Of a stretch of 35,634 nt of DNA, positions 15,738-23,061 are shown one piece after another (the stretch's first letter is position 1; the number at the start of each line of letters is the position of its first letter). The notes beneath the pieces were generated by a model, which saw nothing but the letters and a program-made list of their open reading frames with translations, had not been told where the DNA came from and did no database searches. Source of the DNA: Thermoplasmata archaeon (GTDB lineage Archaea; Thermoplasmatota; E2; DHVEG-1; B18-G2); the NCBI GenBank assembly GCA_021161865.1, contig JAGGZU010000041.1, positions 1 through 35,634 of the forward strand. Direction: 5' to 3'. The translations under genes and the position numbers were made by a program.

Positions 15738-16439
15738 ATGAGTGGTTACACTGAAAAAGGCTTGGTTTTGATCATATTAAGCCTGGTTTTAACTATTATT
15801 CTCAACTTAACCGTTTTTTTCACAGGGTTTTACTCCATCGGCGGATTAAACCAAATTACTGGTCTTTTAACATTGATTGGTTTAATTCTAATGTTTGTCG
15901 GCAGAAAGGAGTACGGCGTTAAACATCAAAGGTTTGTGGTTTATGCGGTAGTTGTCTTCTTGATAGCAGTTGTTTTTTCAGTCATATACCTATTTTATAT
16001 TGCAGCAATGATTTTCAGTGCAGTATCAACAGGTAACGTAGACTTTAGTGCTTTCGTGAGTATTCTTTATATCGTTCAGATTACTGCAATACTTGGTGGT
16101 TTGGTAAACGTTTTTTTGTTGCATGAACTTGAAAGCTGGAATGGGAGGATAGTATTGTATGCAGCTTTTGTTGCAGTGGTTTTTACCTCAATCTTGGTTG
16201 TTTATGCAGCAGCGCCTGCTGTAGAAGATTTGGTAACCAATATGGAGAAAAACTTTGAGACCAACCGTTATTCTTTTCAGACTAACGAGTTTACCGTTGA
16301 ATTGCAGAAGAGTTTAAGCCGGTTAAACATTTATGGGGTGATCAACAGTCTACTTTTTCTTGTAGCAACCGTTATCGCGTATAGACGCGTGAAATCAGGA
16401 GAGGTTTTACAGGTTAATCCAACGGATTTGATGTCGTAG
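15738..16439 (+). CDS. Multi-spanning membrane protein, unknown
   Basis: Unrecognised hydrophobic protein of about 233 residues. Five to six membrane helices are visible: around 8-30, 36-52, 63-90, 103-122, 133-153 and a last one near 205-222. A charged, probably external loop lies between the fifth and last helices (EKNFETNRYSFQTNEFTVELQKSLSR). ATG 15738 is preferred; an in-frame TTG at 15723 would add five residues. The general layout, and a short GLLTLIGLILMFVGRKEY segment like one in the DUF996 neighbour, suggest a distant relationship or a functional pair. It ends five bases from the opposite-strand membrane protein gene. Confidence 0.6.
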   Translation: MSGYTEKGLVLIILSLVLTIILNLTVFFTGFYSIGGLNQITGLLTLIGLILMFVGRKEYGVKHQRFVVYAVVVFLIAVVFSVIYLFYIAAMIFSAVSTGNVDFSAFVSILYIVQITAILGGLVNVFLLHELESWNGRIVLYAAFVAVVFTSILVVYAAAPAVEDLVTNMEKNFETNRYSFQTNEFTVELQKSLSRLNIYGVINSLLFLVATVIAYRRVKSGEVLQVNPTDLMS

Positions 16440-16444
16440 TTGAG

Positions 16445-17134
16445 TCAAACACCCATTTTTTTTCTTTTACTCCTTGGTAGTATTGAAGGAAGGATTTTTG
16501 TTGTCACATACCAGTACAGCAGTACACCGTACAGTAATTCCCCTCCTTTCAGCAGCAGTATGAGTATGTTGTTCTCTGGTGTTCCCCACAGGAAGGATAA
16601 ACCGAATTCAAGTGTTGTGATTGGCAGGCCAAGTAGGATCACTAAGAGTAACATCCTCCATATTTTACTATGGTCAGCTGATGCCGCACCATAACCTATT
16701 ATGCACCCGGTTGCTCCATGAAAGAGCATCACTCCTACCCCAAATATTAAGGCGATGAATAAAAGTGTCTGTTCCAACTGAATGGTTGTGGCGGTCATGA
16801 TGGTATAGAGGGGCATGTAGATTGCACCGAAACCAAGCCCTACAACCAAACCATACAATGGCGTATCCTTTTTCTCCTGGAATGTTCGCATGTTTATTAT
16901 TATCATTTTTGCGAACTGTTCTACAGCAGGGAAAAGAATTATGAAGAATATGCCCGCACCTAGTGTGTTGAACTCTAGTATGAGTATTATGAAACCGGTT
17001 GCAAACCCTGCGATGAGTGAGATAAAAAGTTTTTTTTCAACAAAATATCCTTCATATCTTTTCAGGGTTAACCATAGGATTGCTAGTACCACCATTACGC
17101 CAACAAGTATTGTGCCCTGCGGGAGCGGGTTCAT
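16445..17134 (-). CDS. Polytopic membrane protein, weakly PrsW-like
   Basis: A 229-residue protein with about seven membrane helices. It has the segment FPAVEQFAKMIII followed by a helix starting YGLVVGLGFGAIY, and later a helix with LFHGATGCIIGYG. PrsW-type intramembrane proteases show an E-E-x-x-K motif, a following Gly-rich helix and a helix with a conserved His, so the order is similar. However, the second Glu is Gln here (VEQFAK). I therefore do not claim protease activity. A TATA-like TAAATATTTG is centred about 30 bases before the ATG, in the region divergent from the TSUP permease gene. Confidence 0.55.
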   Translation of the reverse strand: MNPLPQGTILVGVMVVLAILWLTLKRYEGYFVEKKLFISLIAGFATGFIILILEFNTLGAGIFFIILFPAVEQFAKMIIINMRTFQEKKDTPLYGLVVGLGFGAIYMPLYTIMTATTIQLEQTLLFIALIFGVGVMLFHGATGCIIGYGAASADHSKIWRMLLLVILLGLPITTLEFGLSFLWGTPENNILILLLKGGELLYGVLLYWYVTTKILPSILPRSKRKKMGV

Positions 17135-17181
17135 GTTTTATGGTAAAAACCTGTTAAGTTAAATATTTGTTCATGAGGTAA

Positions 17182-17191
17182 GTTATATATT
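17182..17191 (+). promoter_or_regulatory. TATA box for the TSUP permease gene
   Basis: GTTATATATT is centred 28 bases before the GTG at 17215, giving a leaderless transcript. It is one of the cleanest TATA boxes here. Confidence 0.65.
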
Positions 17192-17214
17192 TTGCAATAT
17201 GTATTCCCTGGCTC

Positions 17215-18003
17215 GTGTTTCCTGATGTCTTGGGGTTCATAGTGTTGGTTCTCTCAGGTTTTTTCGGCGGGGTTTTTGTTGGCATAGCATCTGGTACTGC
17301 GGCGATTTTTGTGATACCTTGTTTAACGTTGCTTATGGGTTTTTCTATGCATCATGCTGTTGGAACCAATCCATTGGTGGACTCGGTTATAGGTGGAGTA
17401 GCTGGTTTGGTGTTTCTTTTGAACAAAAACGTGGATTTACGTTCAACACATTTCCTTGTTTTCATGGGTGTGATAGGTGCTTTTTTTGGCAGCAGGTTCA
17501 CTTCCAGTGCACCGGAGCTGGGTTTAACGGTTTTTATGGCTTCGTTTCTTTTTGTGATGGGTGTTGATTTTGTTGTGAAGGGTATAAAAAAGAATGTTGA
17601 TTACATTGAGAGTAAAGTGGATTTTTCTTTTATAAGGAAACATAGATTGTTTTTTATGATGTTTTTTGGTTTAACCACAGGTCTTGTAAGCGGTTTCTCA
17701 GGCATGGGTGGTGCTGGTATGCTTGTTTTTATCTTCGTTCTTTTGTTTAGGTATGATTTACATACCGCTATTGGAACATCGCTTCTTCTTTCCTTTTTCA
17801 TTGGTGCCGCTGGAACACTGGGTCATGTGTTGAGTAATGAGACCGTTTTTGATGTTGCTTTGGTTGCTGCTGCGGCGGCAGCCTTTGGCGCTGTTTTTGG
17901 TGCAGTTTTTGCTAACAGGGTTGATGAGGATAAACTTGGGCGTTTGATTGGTTTTGTGGTTTTACTCTCCGGGTTTTTACTTTTTGTTAGAGCATTCGTT
18001 TAA
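17215..18003 (+). CDS. TSUP/TauE-SafE family membrane permease
   Basis: Predicted inner-membrane exporter or importer of 262 residues with about eight helices arranged as two repeats. The repeats open with GFFGGVFVGIASGTAAIFVIP and GLVSGFSGMGGAGMLVF, each followed by a helix with HHAVGTNPL or HTAIGTSLL. These are the classic TauE/SafE (DUF81) repeat signatures. Family members move sulfite, sulfonates, sulfoacetate or similar anions, but the substrate is not readable. The start is GTG with a well-placed TATA box. It stands alone between a divergent membrane protein gene and an ABC-transporter remnant. Confidence 0.88.
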   Translation: MFPDVLGFIVLVLSGFFGGVFVGIASGTAAIFVIPCLTLLMGFSMHHAVGTNPLVDSVIGGVAGLVFLLNKNVDLRSTHFLVFMGVIGAFFGSRFTSSAPELGLTVFMASFLFVMGVDFVVKGIKKNVDYIESKVDFSFIRKHRLFFMMFFGLTTGLVSGFSGMGGAGMLVFIFVLLFRYDLHTAIGTSLLLSFFIGAAGTLGHVLSNETVFDVALVAAAAAAFGAVFGAVFANRVDEDKLGRLIGFVVLLSGFLLFVRAFV

Positions 18004-18019
18004 CAAAGAATATCTGGGA

Positions 18020-18030
18020 AGATTTATATG
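18020..18030 (+). promoter_or_regulatory. TATA box in front of the ABC-transporter remnant
   Basis: AGATTTATATG is centred about 28 bases before ATG 18054, so the remnant may still be transcribed. Confidence 0.5.
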
Positions 18031-18053
18031 GTATCAAACTGTTTTTGTTGTGG

Positions 18054-18640
18054 ATGCACTCCTATGTTGTTGAAACAGAAAACCTGACGAAGTATTATGG
18101 CAAAACAAGAGGAGTCGAAGATTTAAGTTTCTCCGTTGAAAAGGGAGAGATTTTTGGTTTTCTTGGTCCAAATGGTGCGGGTAAAACCACAACCATAAGA
18201 ACACTTCTTGGTTTTCTTAGACCAACAAGTGGTGAGACTTACATTTTTGGTAGAAGCATATGGGAGAATGTTGAGGAGATAAAAAAAAAGTTGGTTATAT
18301 CCTTGGTAATTTGAATCTTTATGGTCATTTAACTGGGCAGCAATTTATTAGCTATTTTTCATCACTCCGTGGTGGCAATACTGGTTTACTTGATGAGAAG
18401 ATGAAGGCAAGCGTTGTTATGATAGCAGCGGTTGTTGCAATGTTCATCTTTGAATCCATATCTCTTATTGTACCGGATTATAAGTCCATTGGATATCTTT
18501 CTCTCATGCACTACTATAATCCTGCAGATATTCTTTTGAGAGGCGATGTGGATGGTGTTGTTGTTTTACTTGCTGTTATCGTTGAAACCCTTGTTTTTGC
18601 GATGCTTTACTTTGAGCACCGTGACATAGCAATATCCTAA
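18054..18640 (+). pseudogene. ABC-2 transporter remnant: ATPase N-terminus joined to permease C-terminus, with frameshift
   Basis: The first part is a normal start of an ABC exporter ATPase: VETENLTKYYGKTRGVEDLS, Walker A GPNGAGKTTT, then GFLRPTSGETYIFG. At the nine-base A run (18281-18289) the frame is lost and stops at 18314. Adding one A restores KVGYILGNLNLYGHLTG, the family's next segment, in the frame that continues to 18640. That frame then runs ATPase-like to about SSLRGGNTGLLDE (near 18400). It jumps directly into the last helices of an ABC-2 permease (SLIVPDYKSIGYLSLMHYYN ... HRDIAIS). The Q-loop, signature motif, Walker B and most of the permease are missing. This is a deletion derivative that cannot work as a transporter. 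Confidence 0.85.
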
Positions 18641-18658
18641 ATGATTTGTTAAGCCAAA

Positions 18659-18671
18659 AACAATATAACAC
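18659..18671 (+). promoter_or_regulatory. TATA box for tpiA
   Basis: AACAATATAACAC lies about 39 bases before the tpiA ATG. A GAGGAG ribosome-binding site in the short leader sits just before the start. Confidence 0.5.
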
Positions 18672-18703
18672 CGGTTTTGTTTCACCTTTTGTGAGGAGTA
18701 GAT

Positions 18704-19378
18704 ATGTTGAAAACCCCTGTTATTGTGGTTAACGTCAAAACCTATGCTGAGGCAACTGGAGGTAAGGCTTTGGAGTTAGCTAAGCTCATGGACGAGGTAG
18801 CCTCTGAGACAGGTGTTAGTATGGCCATTGCTGTTCAAGCAAGCGATATTTACATGGTTTCTCAGGCTGTTTCTATACCCGTCTTTGCTGAGCACATTGA
18901 TCCAATTAAACCAGGGAGTCACACCGGTTGGACTCTGCCTGAGGCGGTTAAGGAGGCAGGTGCCGTTGGTACGTTTATAAACCATAGTGAACATAGGTTG
19001 AAGCTTGCAGATCTTGATGAATGTATAGCTCGTGCAAAGGAGTTGGATTTAGATCAGATTGTTTGCAGCAACAATATTGCAACCTCTAAGGCCATTGCTG
19101 CTTTGAACCCAAATTTTGTTGCTGTTGAACCACCTGAACTCATAGGCGGGGAGGTTTCAGTTACAAAGGCAAACCCTGATATTGTCAGCGGTACCGTTAA
19201 AGCCGTCAGGGAGATAAACAGGGGCATAGGCATCCTTTGTGGAGCTGGCGTTAAAAACGGTGAGGATGTTAAAAAGGCATTGGAGCTTGGAACAGATGGT
19301 GTGTTGCTTGCCAGCGGTGTGGTTAAGGCTAAGGATAAAAAAGCTGTACTTCTGGATTTAACAAACAATCTTTATTAG
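18704..19378 (+). CDS. tpiA: Triosephosphate isomerase, archaeal type
   Basis: Interconverts dihydroxyacetone phosphate and glyceraldehyde 3-phosphate in glycolysis and gluconeogenesis. It has 224 residues, the short archaeal form (bacterial and eukaryal enzymes are about 250). Catalytic residues are visible: N10 and K12 in VVNVKTY, H94 in INHSEHR and E142 in AVEPPELIGG. The phosphate-binding glycines appear in LCGAGVKNGEDV and LLASGVV. A GAGGAG sequence precedes the ATG. The last four bases overlap the 3' end of the opposite-strand ribulose-phosphate epimerase gene. Confidence 0.96.
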   Translation: MLKTPVIVVNVKTYAEATGGKALELAKLMDEVASETGVSMAIAVQASDIYMVSQAVSIPVFAEHIDPIKPGSHTGWTLPEAVKEAGAVGTFINHSEHRLKLADLDECIARAKELDLDQIVCSNNIATSKAIAALNPNFVAVEPPELIGGEVSVTKANPDIVSGTVKAVREINRGIGILCGAGVKNGEDVKKALELGTDGVLLASGVVKAKDKKAVLLDLTNNLY

Positions 19379-20019
19379 CGGATTAAATCATTTACCGCCT
19401 GGTTGTAGTCTTTGCCTTTGAAGACAAAACTTCCAGCTACGAGAACATCAGCACCTGCTTGTCTTACAACCCTTCCAGTTTCTCTGTTGATGCCGCCATC
19501 AACCTCAATCAAAACATTATACTCATGTTCATCGATCTGCTGTCTCAGCCACTCTATTTTTGGTACAACATCTGGGATGAATTTCTGTCCACTGAATCCT
19601 GGGTTTACAGACATGACGAGAACAAGGTCAACCTCTGAAAGCAGGTTTTTTATTCTCTCTATAGGTGTTGATGGGTTCAGTGAGACACCAACCTTACAAC
19701 CTGTTTTCTTAATTTCTTCGATAACCGTTAGAGGATTTTTGCAGGATTCTATGTGAAATGTTATGCCATCTGCTCCAGCATCAGCAAAGTTTTTTGCATA
19801 TTTAGTGGGGTTTTCTATCATAAGATGGACGTCAAAAAACAGTTCTGTTATTTTCCGTATAGATTTTACAACTGGTGGACCTATGGTGATGTTTGGAACA
19901 AAATGCCCATCCATGACATCTATGTGCAACCATTTTGCTCCTGCTTTTTCTACAGCTTTTATTTCTTCTCCAAGTTTCGAGAAATCCGCGGATAGTATGG
20001 ATGGAGCCACTATAACCAT
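19375..20019 (-). CDS. rpe: Ribulose-phosphate 3-epimerase
   Basis: Interconverts ribulose 5-phosphate and xylulose 5-phosphate in the pentose phosphate pathway. It has 214 residues from ATG 20019 (MVIVAPSILSADFSKL, the usual start). The open frame extends further upstream but would run into the transaldolase promoter and gene, so the longer form is rejected. Family motifs are HIDVMDGHFVPNITIG, FDVHLMIENP, VMSVNPGFSGQKF and IEVDGGIN, with the metal-binding His and Asp residues in place. A TATA box about 27 bases upstream implies a leaderless message. It is divergent from transaldolase and convergent with tpiA. Confidence 0.95.
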   Translation of the reverse strand: MVIVAPSILSADFSKLGEEIKAVEKAGAKWLHIDVMDGHFVPNITIGPPVVKSIRKITELFFDVHLMIENPTKYAKNFADAGADGITFHIESCKNPLTVIEEIKKTGCKVGVSLNPSTPIERIKNLLSEVDLVLVMSVNPGFSGQKFIPDVVPKIEWLRQQIDEHEYNVLIEVDGGINRETGRVVRQAGADVLVAGSFVFKGKDYNQAVNDLIR

Positions 20020-20039
20020 TGTGTATTTGAGATAAAACC

Positions 20040-20052
20040 TGGGTTTATAGAG
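20040..20052 (-). promoter_or_regulatory. TATA box for rpe
   Basis: CTCTATAAACCCA on the minus strand is centred about 27 bases before the rpe ATG and supports the 20019 start. Confidence 0.6.
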
Positions 20053-20113
20053 GTTTTGAAATTCCAAAATGCTTATCAACAACCTTTTGTTTTCCACCTT
20101 TTGGGGTTTAGTT

Positions 20114-20758
20114 ATGAAGATATTTGTTGACACAGCAGATCTTGATGAGATAAGGGAGCTTGCATCTTGGGGTGTTATAGATGGTGTTACCACAAACCCT
20201 ACTTTGATTGCAAAAAGCGGTAGGTCGTTTAAGGAGATTGTGGATGAGATTTTCAAGATAGTTGATGGACCGATAAGCCTTGAGGTTGTTGGCACCACAG
20301 CTGAGGAGATGGTTAAGGAGGCAAGGCAGCTTGCAGGGATTCATAGGAACGTTGTTGTGAAGATACCGATGACTGCTGAAGGTCTTAAGGCTGTTAAAAC
20401 ATTGAGTAAGGAAGACGTTAAAACCAATGTCACCCTTGTTTTCTCCGCTAATCAGGCTCTTCTCGCAGCGAAGGCTGGTGCAACCTATGTTAGCCCGTTT
20501 ATCGGCAGATTAGACGATATGGGACATGAGGGGATGCAGATAGTTGAGGAGATTGTTGATATATTTGGGAACTATGGCTTTAAAACCCAGATTATTGTTG
20601 CAAGTATTAGGCATCCTGTTCATGTTGTGCAGGCAGCAAGACTGGGAGCGGATGTAGCGACTATTCCACCCGCTGTAATCAAAAAAATGGTGAAGCACTC
20701 CTTAACTGACGTTGGTATACAACGGTTTCTTGAAGATTGGAAGAAGGTGCCAAAGTAA
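20114..20758 (+). CDS. Transaldolase, MipB/TalC (fructose-6-phosphate aldolase-like) type
   Basis: Small TIM-barrel transaldolase of 214 residues that moves a dihydroxyacetone unit between sugar phosphates. The start [15 protein letters not shown] at 20114 is the canonical family opening; an in-frame ATG 45 bases upstream is not. The Schiff-base lysine is K83 in VVKIPMT. Further family motifs are [37 protein letters not shown] and the C-terminal DVATIPP. Such short enzymes can be true transaldolases or fructose-6-phosphate aldolases, and sequence alone does not settle it. Together with rpe and tpiA it forms a sugar-phosphate cluster; transketolase is not in the window. Confidence 0.93.
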   Translation: MKIFVDTADLDEIRELASWGVIDGVTTNPTLIAKSGRSFKEIVDEIFKIVDGPISLEVVGTTAEEMVKEARQLAGIHRNVVVKIPMTAEGLKAVKTLSKEDVKTNVTLVFSANQALLAAKAGATYVSPFIGRLDDMGHEGMQIVEEIVDIFGNYGFKTQIIVASIRHPVHVVQAARLGADVATIPPAVIKKMVKHSLTDVGIQRFLEDWKKVPK

Positions 20759-20760
20759 GT

Positions 20761-21042
20761 TTATGAGAGTTTTGAAAACTCTTTTTTTCTCTCCTTAACT
20801 GTTTTCCCTGTAGCTTCGTATAGGAAGTCATTCCATTTTTTTATTATAGAGTAATCAGCCTTTGTTGACGATGTTTTTGTTTCTATGAACAACGAGATTC
20901 CCTTCTGTTGAATGAATATTTCACCCAATCCTTCTACATTGAAGCTGAAGCCTTTCTCCAAGTCGCCGTTTACACCAAAATACTTTGACAAAATGCCGTT
21001 TAAATCAGGTTTGTACCCTCTTTTAATCCTGTACTCCCTCAT
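20761..21042 (-). CDS. Small conserved archaeal protein (DUF5611-like)
   Basis: A 93-residue soluble protein, MREYRIKRGYKPDLNG..., with a C-terminal NDFLYEATGKTVKERKKEF stretch. The opening Y-x-x-KRG and the closing TG-x-T-x-KERKK look like the archaeal DUF5611 family, whose function is unknown. It lies 35 bases downstream of the DUF35 gene on the same strand and could be the last gene of that operon, but its composition gives no hint of a link to acyl-CoA metabolism. Family identity is recalled from pattern and not certain. Confidence 0.55.
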   Translation of the reverse strand: MREYRIKRGYKPDLNGILSKYFGVNGDLEKGFSFNVEGLGEIFIQQKGISLFIETKTSSTKADYSIIKKWNDFLYEATGKTVKERKKEFSKLS

Positions 21043-21077
21043 TATATGTTCCTCCTTCAGATACCGATATGGTTTTT

Positions 21078-21722
21078 TTATTTTAATGTTTTAACCCACT
21101 CGTACACGGGTTCCACCAGTTTTTTAATCCTCTCCTTTTCCTTGTTCATCGGTGAAGGCTCCCACTCATCAGCTGGTTCAAAATGCCAGTCTGTTATAGC
21201 ACCTATCCGTTGTTCTTTTGGTTTGAAAACTACCTTCAGAGGCATGTTGAACTCGACGTCCCATGGGTTCACACCATGCAACTCGTTTGCTATCGCTGTT
21301 TTTGAACCCTCTATCACACCGTAAACAAGTATTATCGGCAATCTTTTCAACGACGACCTCCCCGACCATCCTGCCACTGTCCAGGTGTGAACCTTTGCTT
21401 TCTTTGGCATCTCAATCCACTCTGTTCTCTGCAGGTTACAGTCAAGGTTCCAGCAATGTGTCCTCGGTGGAACCCATGTGTCACCGCATTTCGGGCAGCG
21501 GGTTCCCATTATCTTTCCTTCAAGTAATCCTATGAAAAAGGGTGAATTCCATCCATGCCGGATGGTGTAGAGTTGATCATAGTGTAGGAACTGGTTCATC
21601 GTTTTTTTGTCATCAGATATCTCGTAACCGACAAAAACCAGCCCTTTTTCTTTAACATCTAGTGGTCTGAAATCTTTTCTAATGGTGAAGTTTGGTGTTT
21701 CCGCAAACTTTTTCTTAACCAT
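21078..21722 (-). CDS. DUF35 zinc-ribbon/OB-fold protein, partner of the adjacent thiolase
   Basis: A 214-residue member of the DUF35 (ChsH2-C/OB-fold) family. The zinc ribbon is formed by C76, C79, C90 and C95 (RCPKC...HCWNLDC). An OB-fold follows, containing HTWTVAGWSG and PIILVYGVIEGSKTAIANEL. It carries an N-terminal extension of about 70 residues before the ribbon. Its gene begins one base after the thiolase stop codon, a pairing seen across archaea and actinobacteria. In known cases DUF35 proteins bind and stabilise thiolase-fold enzymes and help channel acyl-CoA. Function here is inferred from that pairing. Confidence 0.85.
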   Translation of the reverse strand: MVKKKFAETPNFTIRKDFRPLDVKEKGLVFVGYEISDDKKTMNQFLHYDQLYTIRHGWNSPFFIGLLEGKIMGTRCPKCGDTWVPPRTHCWNLDCNLQRTEWIEMPKKAKVHTWTVAGWSGRSSLKRLPIILVYGVIEGSKTAIANELHGVNPWDVEFNMPLKVVFKPKEQRIGAITDWHFEPADEWEPSPMNKEKERIKKLVEPVYEWVKTLK

Positions 21723-21723
21723 T

Positions 21724-22974
21724 TCAAACCCTCCTCAGTATGAAGTTTGATATGCTTGTCCCTGTTCCAGCATGACTGTTTACTATCCCTGTGTGGGGGT
21801 CTGGAACTTGAGTTTTTGAGCTTAAATGTTTTTTTGGAATTAAACCAGCCAGTTGGTAGTATGCTTCTATGGCACTCATGAGTCCTGTTGCACCAACCGG
21901 ATGCCCATAACCCATTAAACCGCCACCTGGGTTCATGGGTATACTACCTTCGAGATATGTTTCTTTGTCTCTTATGAACTGTGCTATGTTTTCACTGTCC
22001 GCTAAACCAAGGGCTTTGTAGATTTGTGCTTCTGAGGTGGAGAACGCGTCATGTATTTCCCCGAAATCTATCTGCTTTAGCGGGTTATCTATTCCAGCTT
22101 GTTTGTAGGCTACCTCTGCTGATTGTCTGCATGCAGCGAACTCTGTCATCTCTGGGTAACCTGGTCCGTATCTTTCTATCCAACCTGGAAAGTTGAGTCT
22201 ATCCCCTGCTCTTATGGTGCAGCTTGATAATCCCATTCCATCGATGGTTACATAATGATCTGGGTTCACTTTTTTAGCATACTCTTCGGTTGTTACAAGT
22301 AGGAATGCTACTCCTCTTGTCATAAGGCAGCAATCGTATTTTTTGATTGGATAAGATATCAGACGGGAGTTTAGAACATCATCCACGGTTATGTACCTAT
22401 GTTCGTTTCTATACCATTGTGCCTTTGGGTTATCCATGGCGTTGTTCCTGTTTTTCACGGCAATCAACGCCACATCTTCTTCTGTAACCTTGTTTTCTCT
22501 CATCCATTTGTTTGCCATAGCTGCATAGTAGATTGGGTAGATGCCGCCAACCATCAGTTCGTATCTTATGTCTGATGCAAGGGCTATGAACTCGCTGCCC
22601 TGGGATTGTGACACTGAGTCCATGGTTTCCCAGCCGATTACTCCAACAACGTCATGTTGTCCTGATTTAACAGCAAGTGCTGCGGCGTATAATGCAGAGC
22701 CACCAGTGTTTCCACCATTCTCTACCCTATAATGTGGTACACCAACGAGACCAAGGTGGTCATGTATTATCCACTCTGCTGAGAGTTGATGCCCAAAATG
22801 CACTGAGAAATGAGAGTAAATCATCATGTCTATGTCTCTGAGGTTGAAGTCTGGTATGTCACGCATAACCTCACGTACGCATTCCGCTGCGCCCCCTTCT
22901 ATGCTTTCAAAACCGGTTGGACCATAATCAAATGGTGTTGTTGCACCACCTATTATACAAACCTTCCTGGACAT
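21724..22974 (-). CDS. Thiolase-fold (SCP-x type) protein lacking the usual nucleophilic cysteine
   Basis: Thiolase-superfamily protein of 416 residues. The C-terminal catalytic segments are normal: EIHDAF (H308) and GGGLMGYGHPVGATG (H358). But where thiolases read E-x-x-C-x-(T/S)-G-G, this protein reads VENGGNTGGSAL (84-95), placing Gly88 where the acyl-accepting Cys should be. The late Cys-containing motif is also replaced by NSHAGTGTS (399-407). Ordinary acetyl transfer through a cysteine thioester therefore seems impossible. Cys-less thiolase-fold enzymes with a DUF35 partner include the retro-aldolase Ltp2 of steroid degradation, though that enzyme also lacks the histidines. Together with the CoA-transferase upstream this suggests acyl-CoA C-C bond chemistry with an unknown substrate. 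Confidence 0.8.
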   Translation of the reverse strand: MSRKVCIIGGATTPFDYGPTGFESIEGGAAECVREVMRDIPDFNLRDIDMMIYSHFSVHFGHQLSAEWIIHDHLGLVGVPHYRVENGGNTGGSALYAAALAVKSGQHDVVGVIGWETMDSVSQSQGSEFIALASDIRYELMVGGIYPIYYAAMANKWMRENKVTEEDVALIAVKNRNNAMDNPKAQWYRNEHRYITVDDVLNSRLISYPIKKYDCCLMTRGVAFLLVTTEEYAKKVNPDHYVTIDGMGLSSCTIRAGDRLNFPGWIERYGPGYPEMTEFAACRQSAEVAYKQAGIDNPLKQIDFGEIHDAFSTSEAQIYKALGLADSENIAQFIRDKETYLEGSIPMNPGGGLMGYGHPVGATGLMSAIEAYYQLAGLIPKKHLSSKTQVPDPHTGIVNSHAGTGTSISNFILRRV

Positions 22975-23061
22975 GTTTATCTTCCTCTCCCCGAAACCAA
23001 AGAAAACTACTCTTGGCTCCCTTTTTGAGGTAATGCAACATGTGTTAAAATGTTTTTCTTT

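Noticed and set aside
20020-20298. Upstream extension of the ribulose-phosphate epimerase reading frame
   Set aside because: It runs through the rpe TATA box and into the transaldolase gene, and the added residues do not resemble the family. The start MVIVAPSIL at 20019 is canonical.
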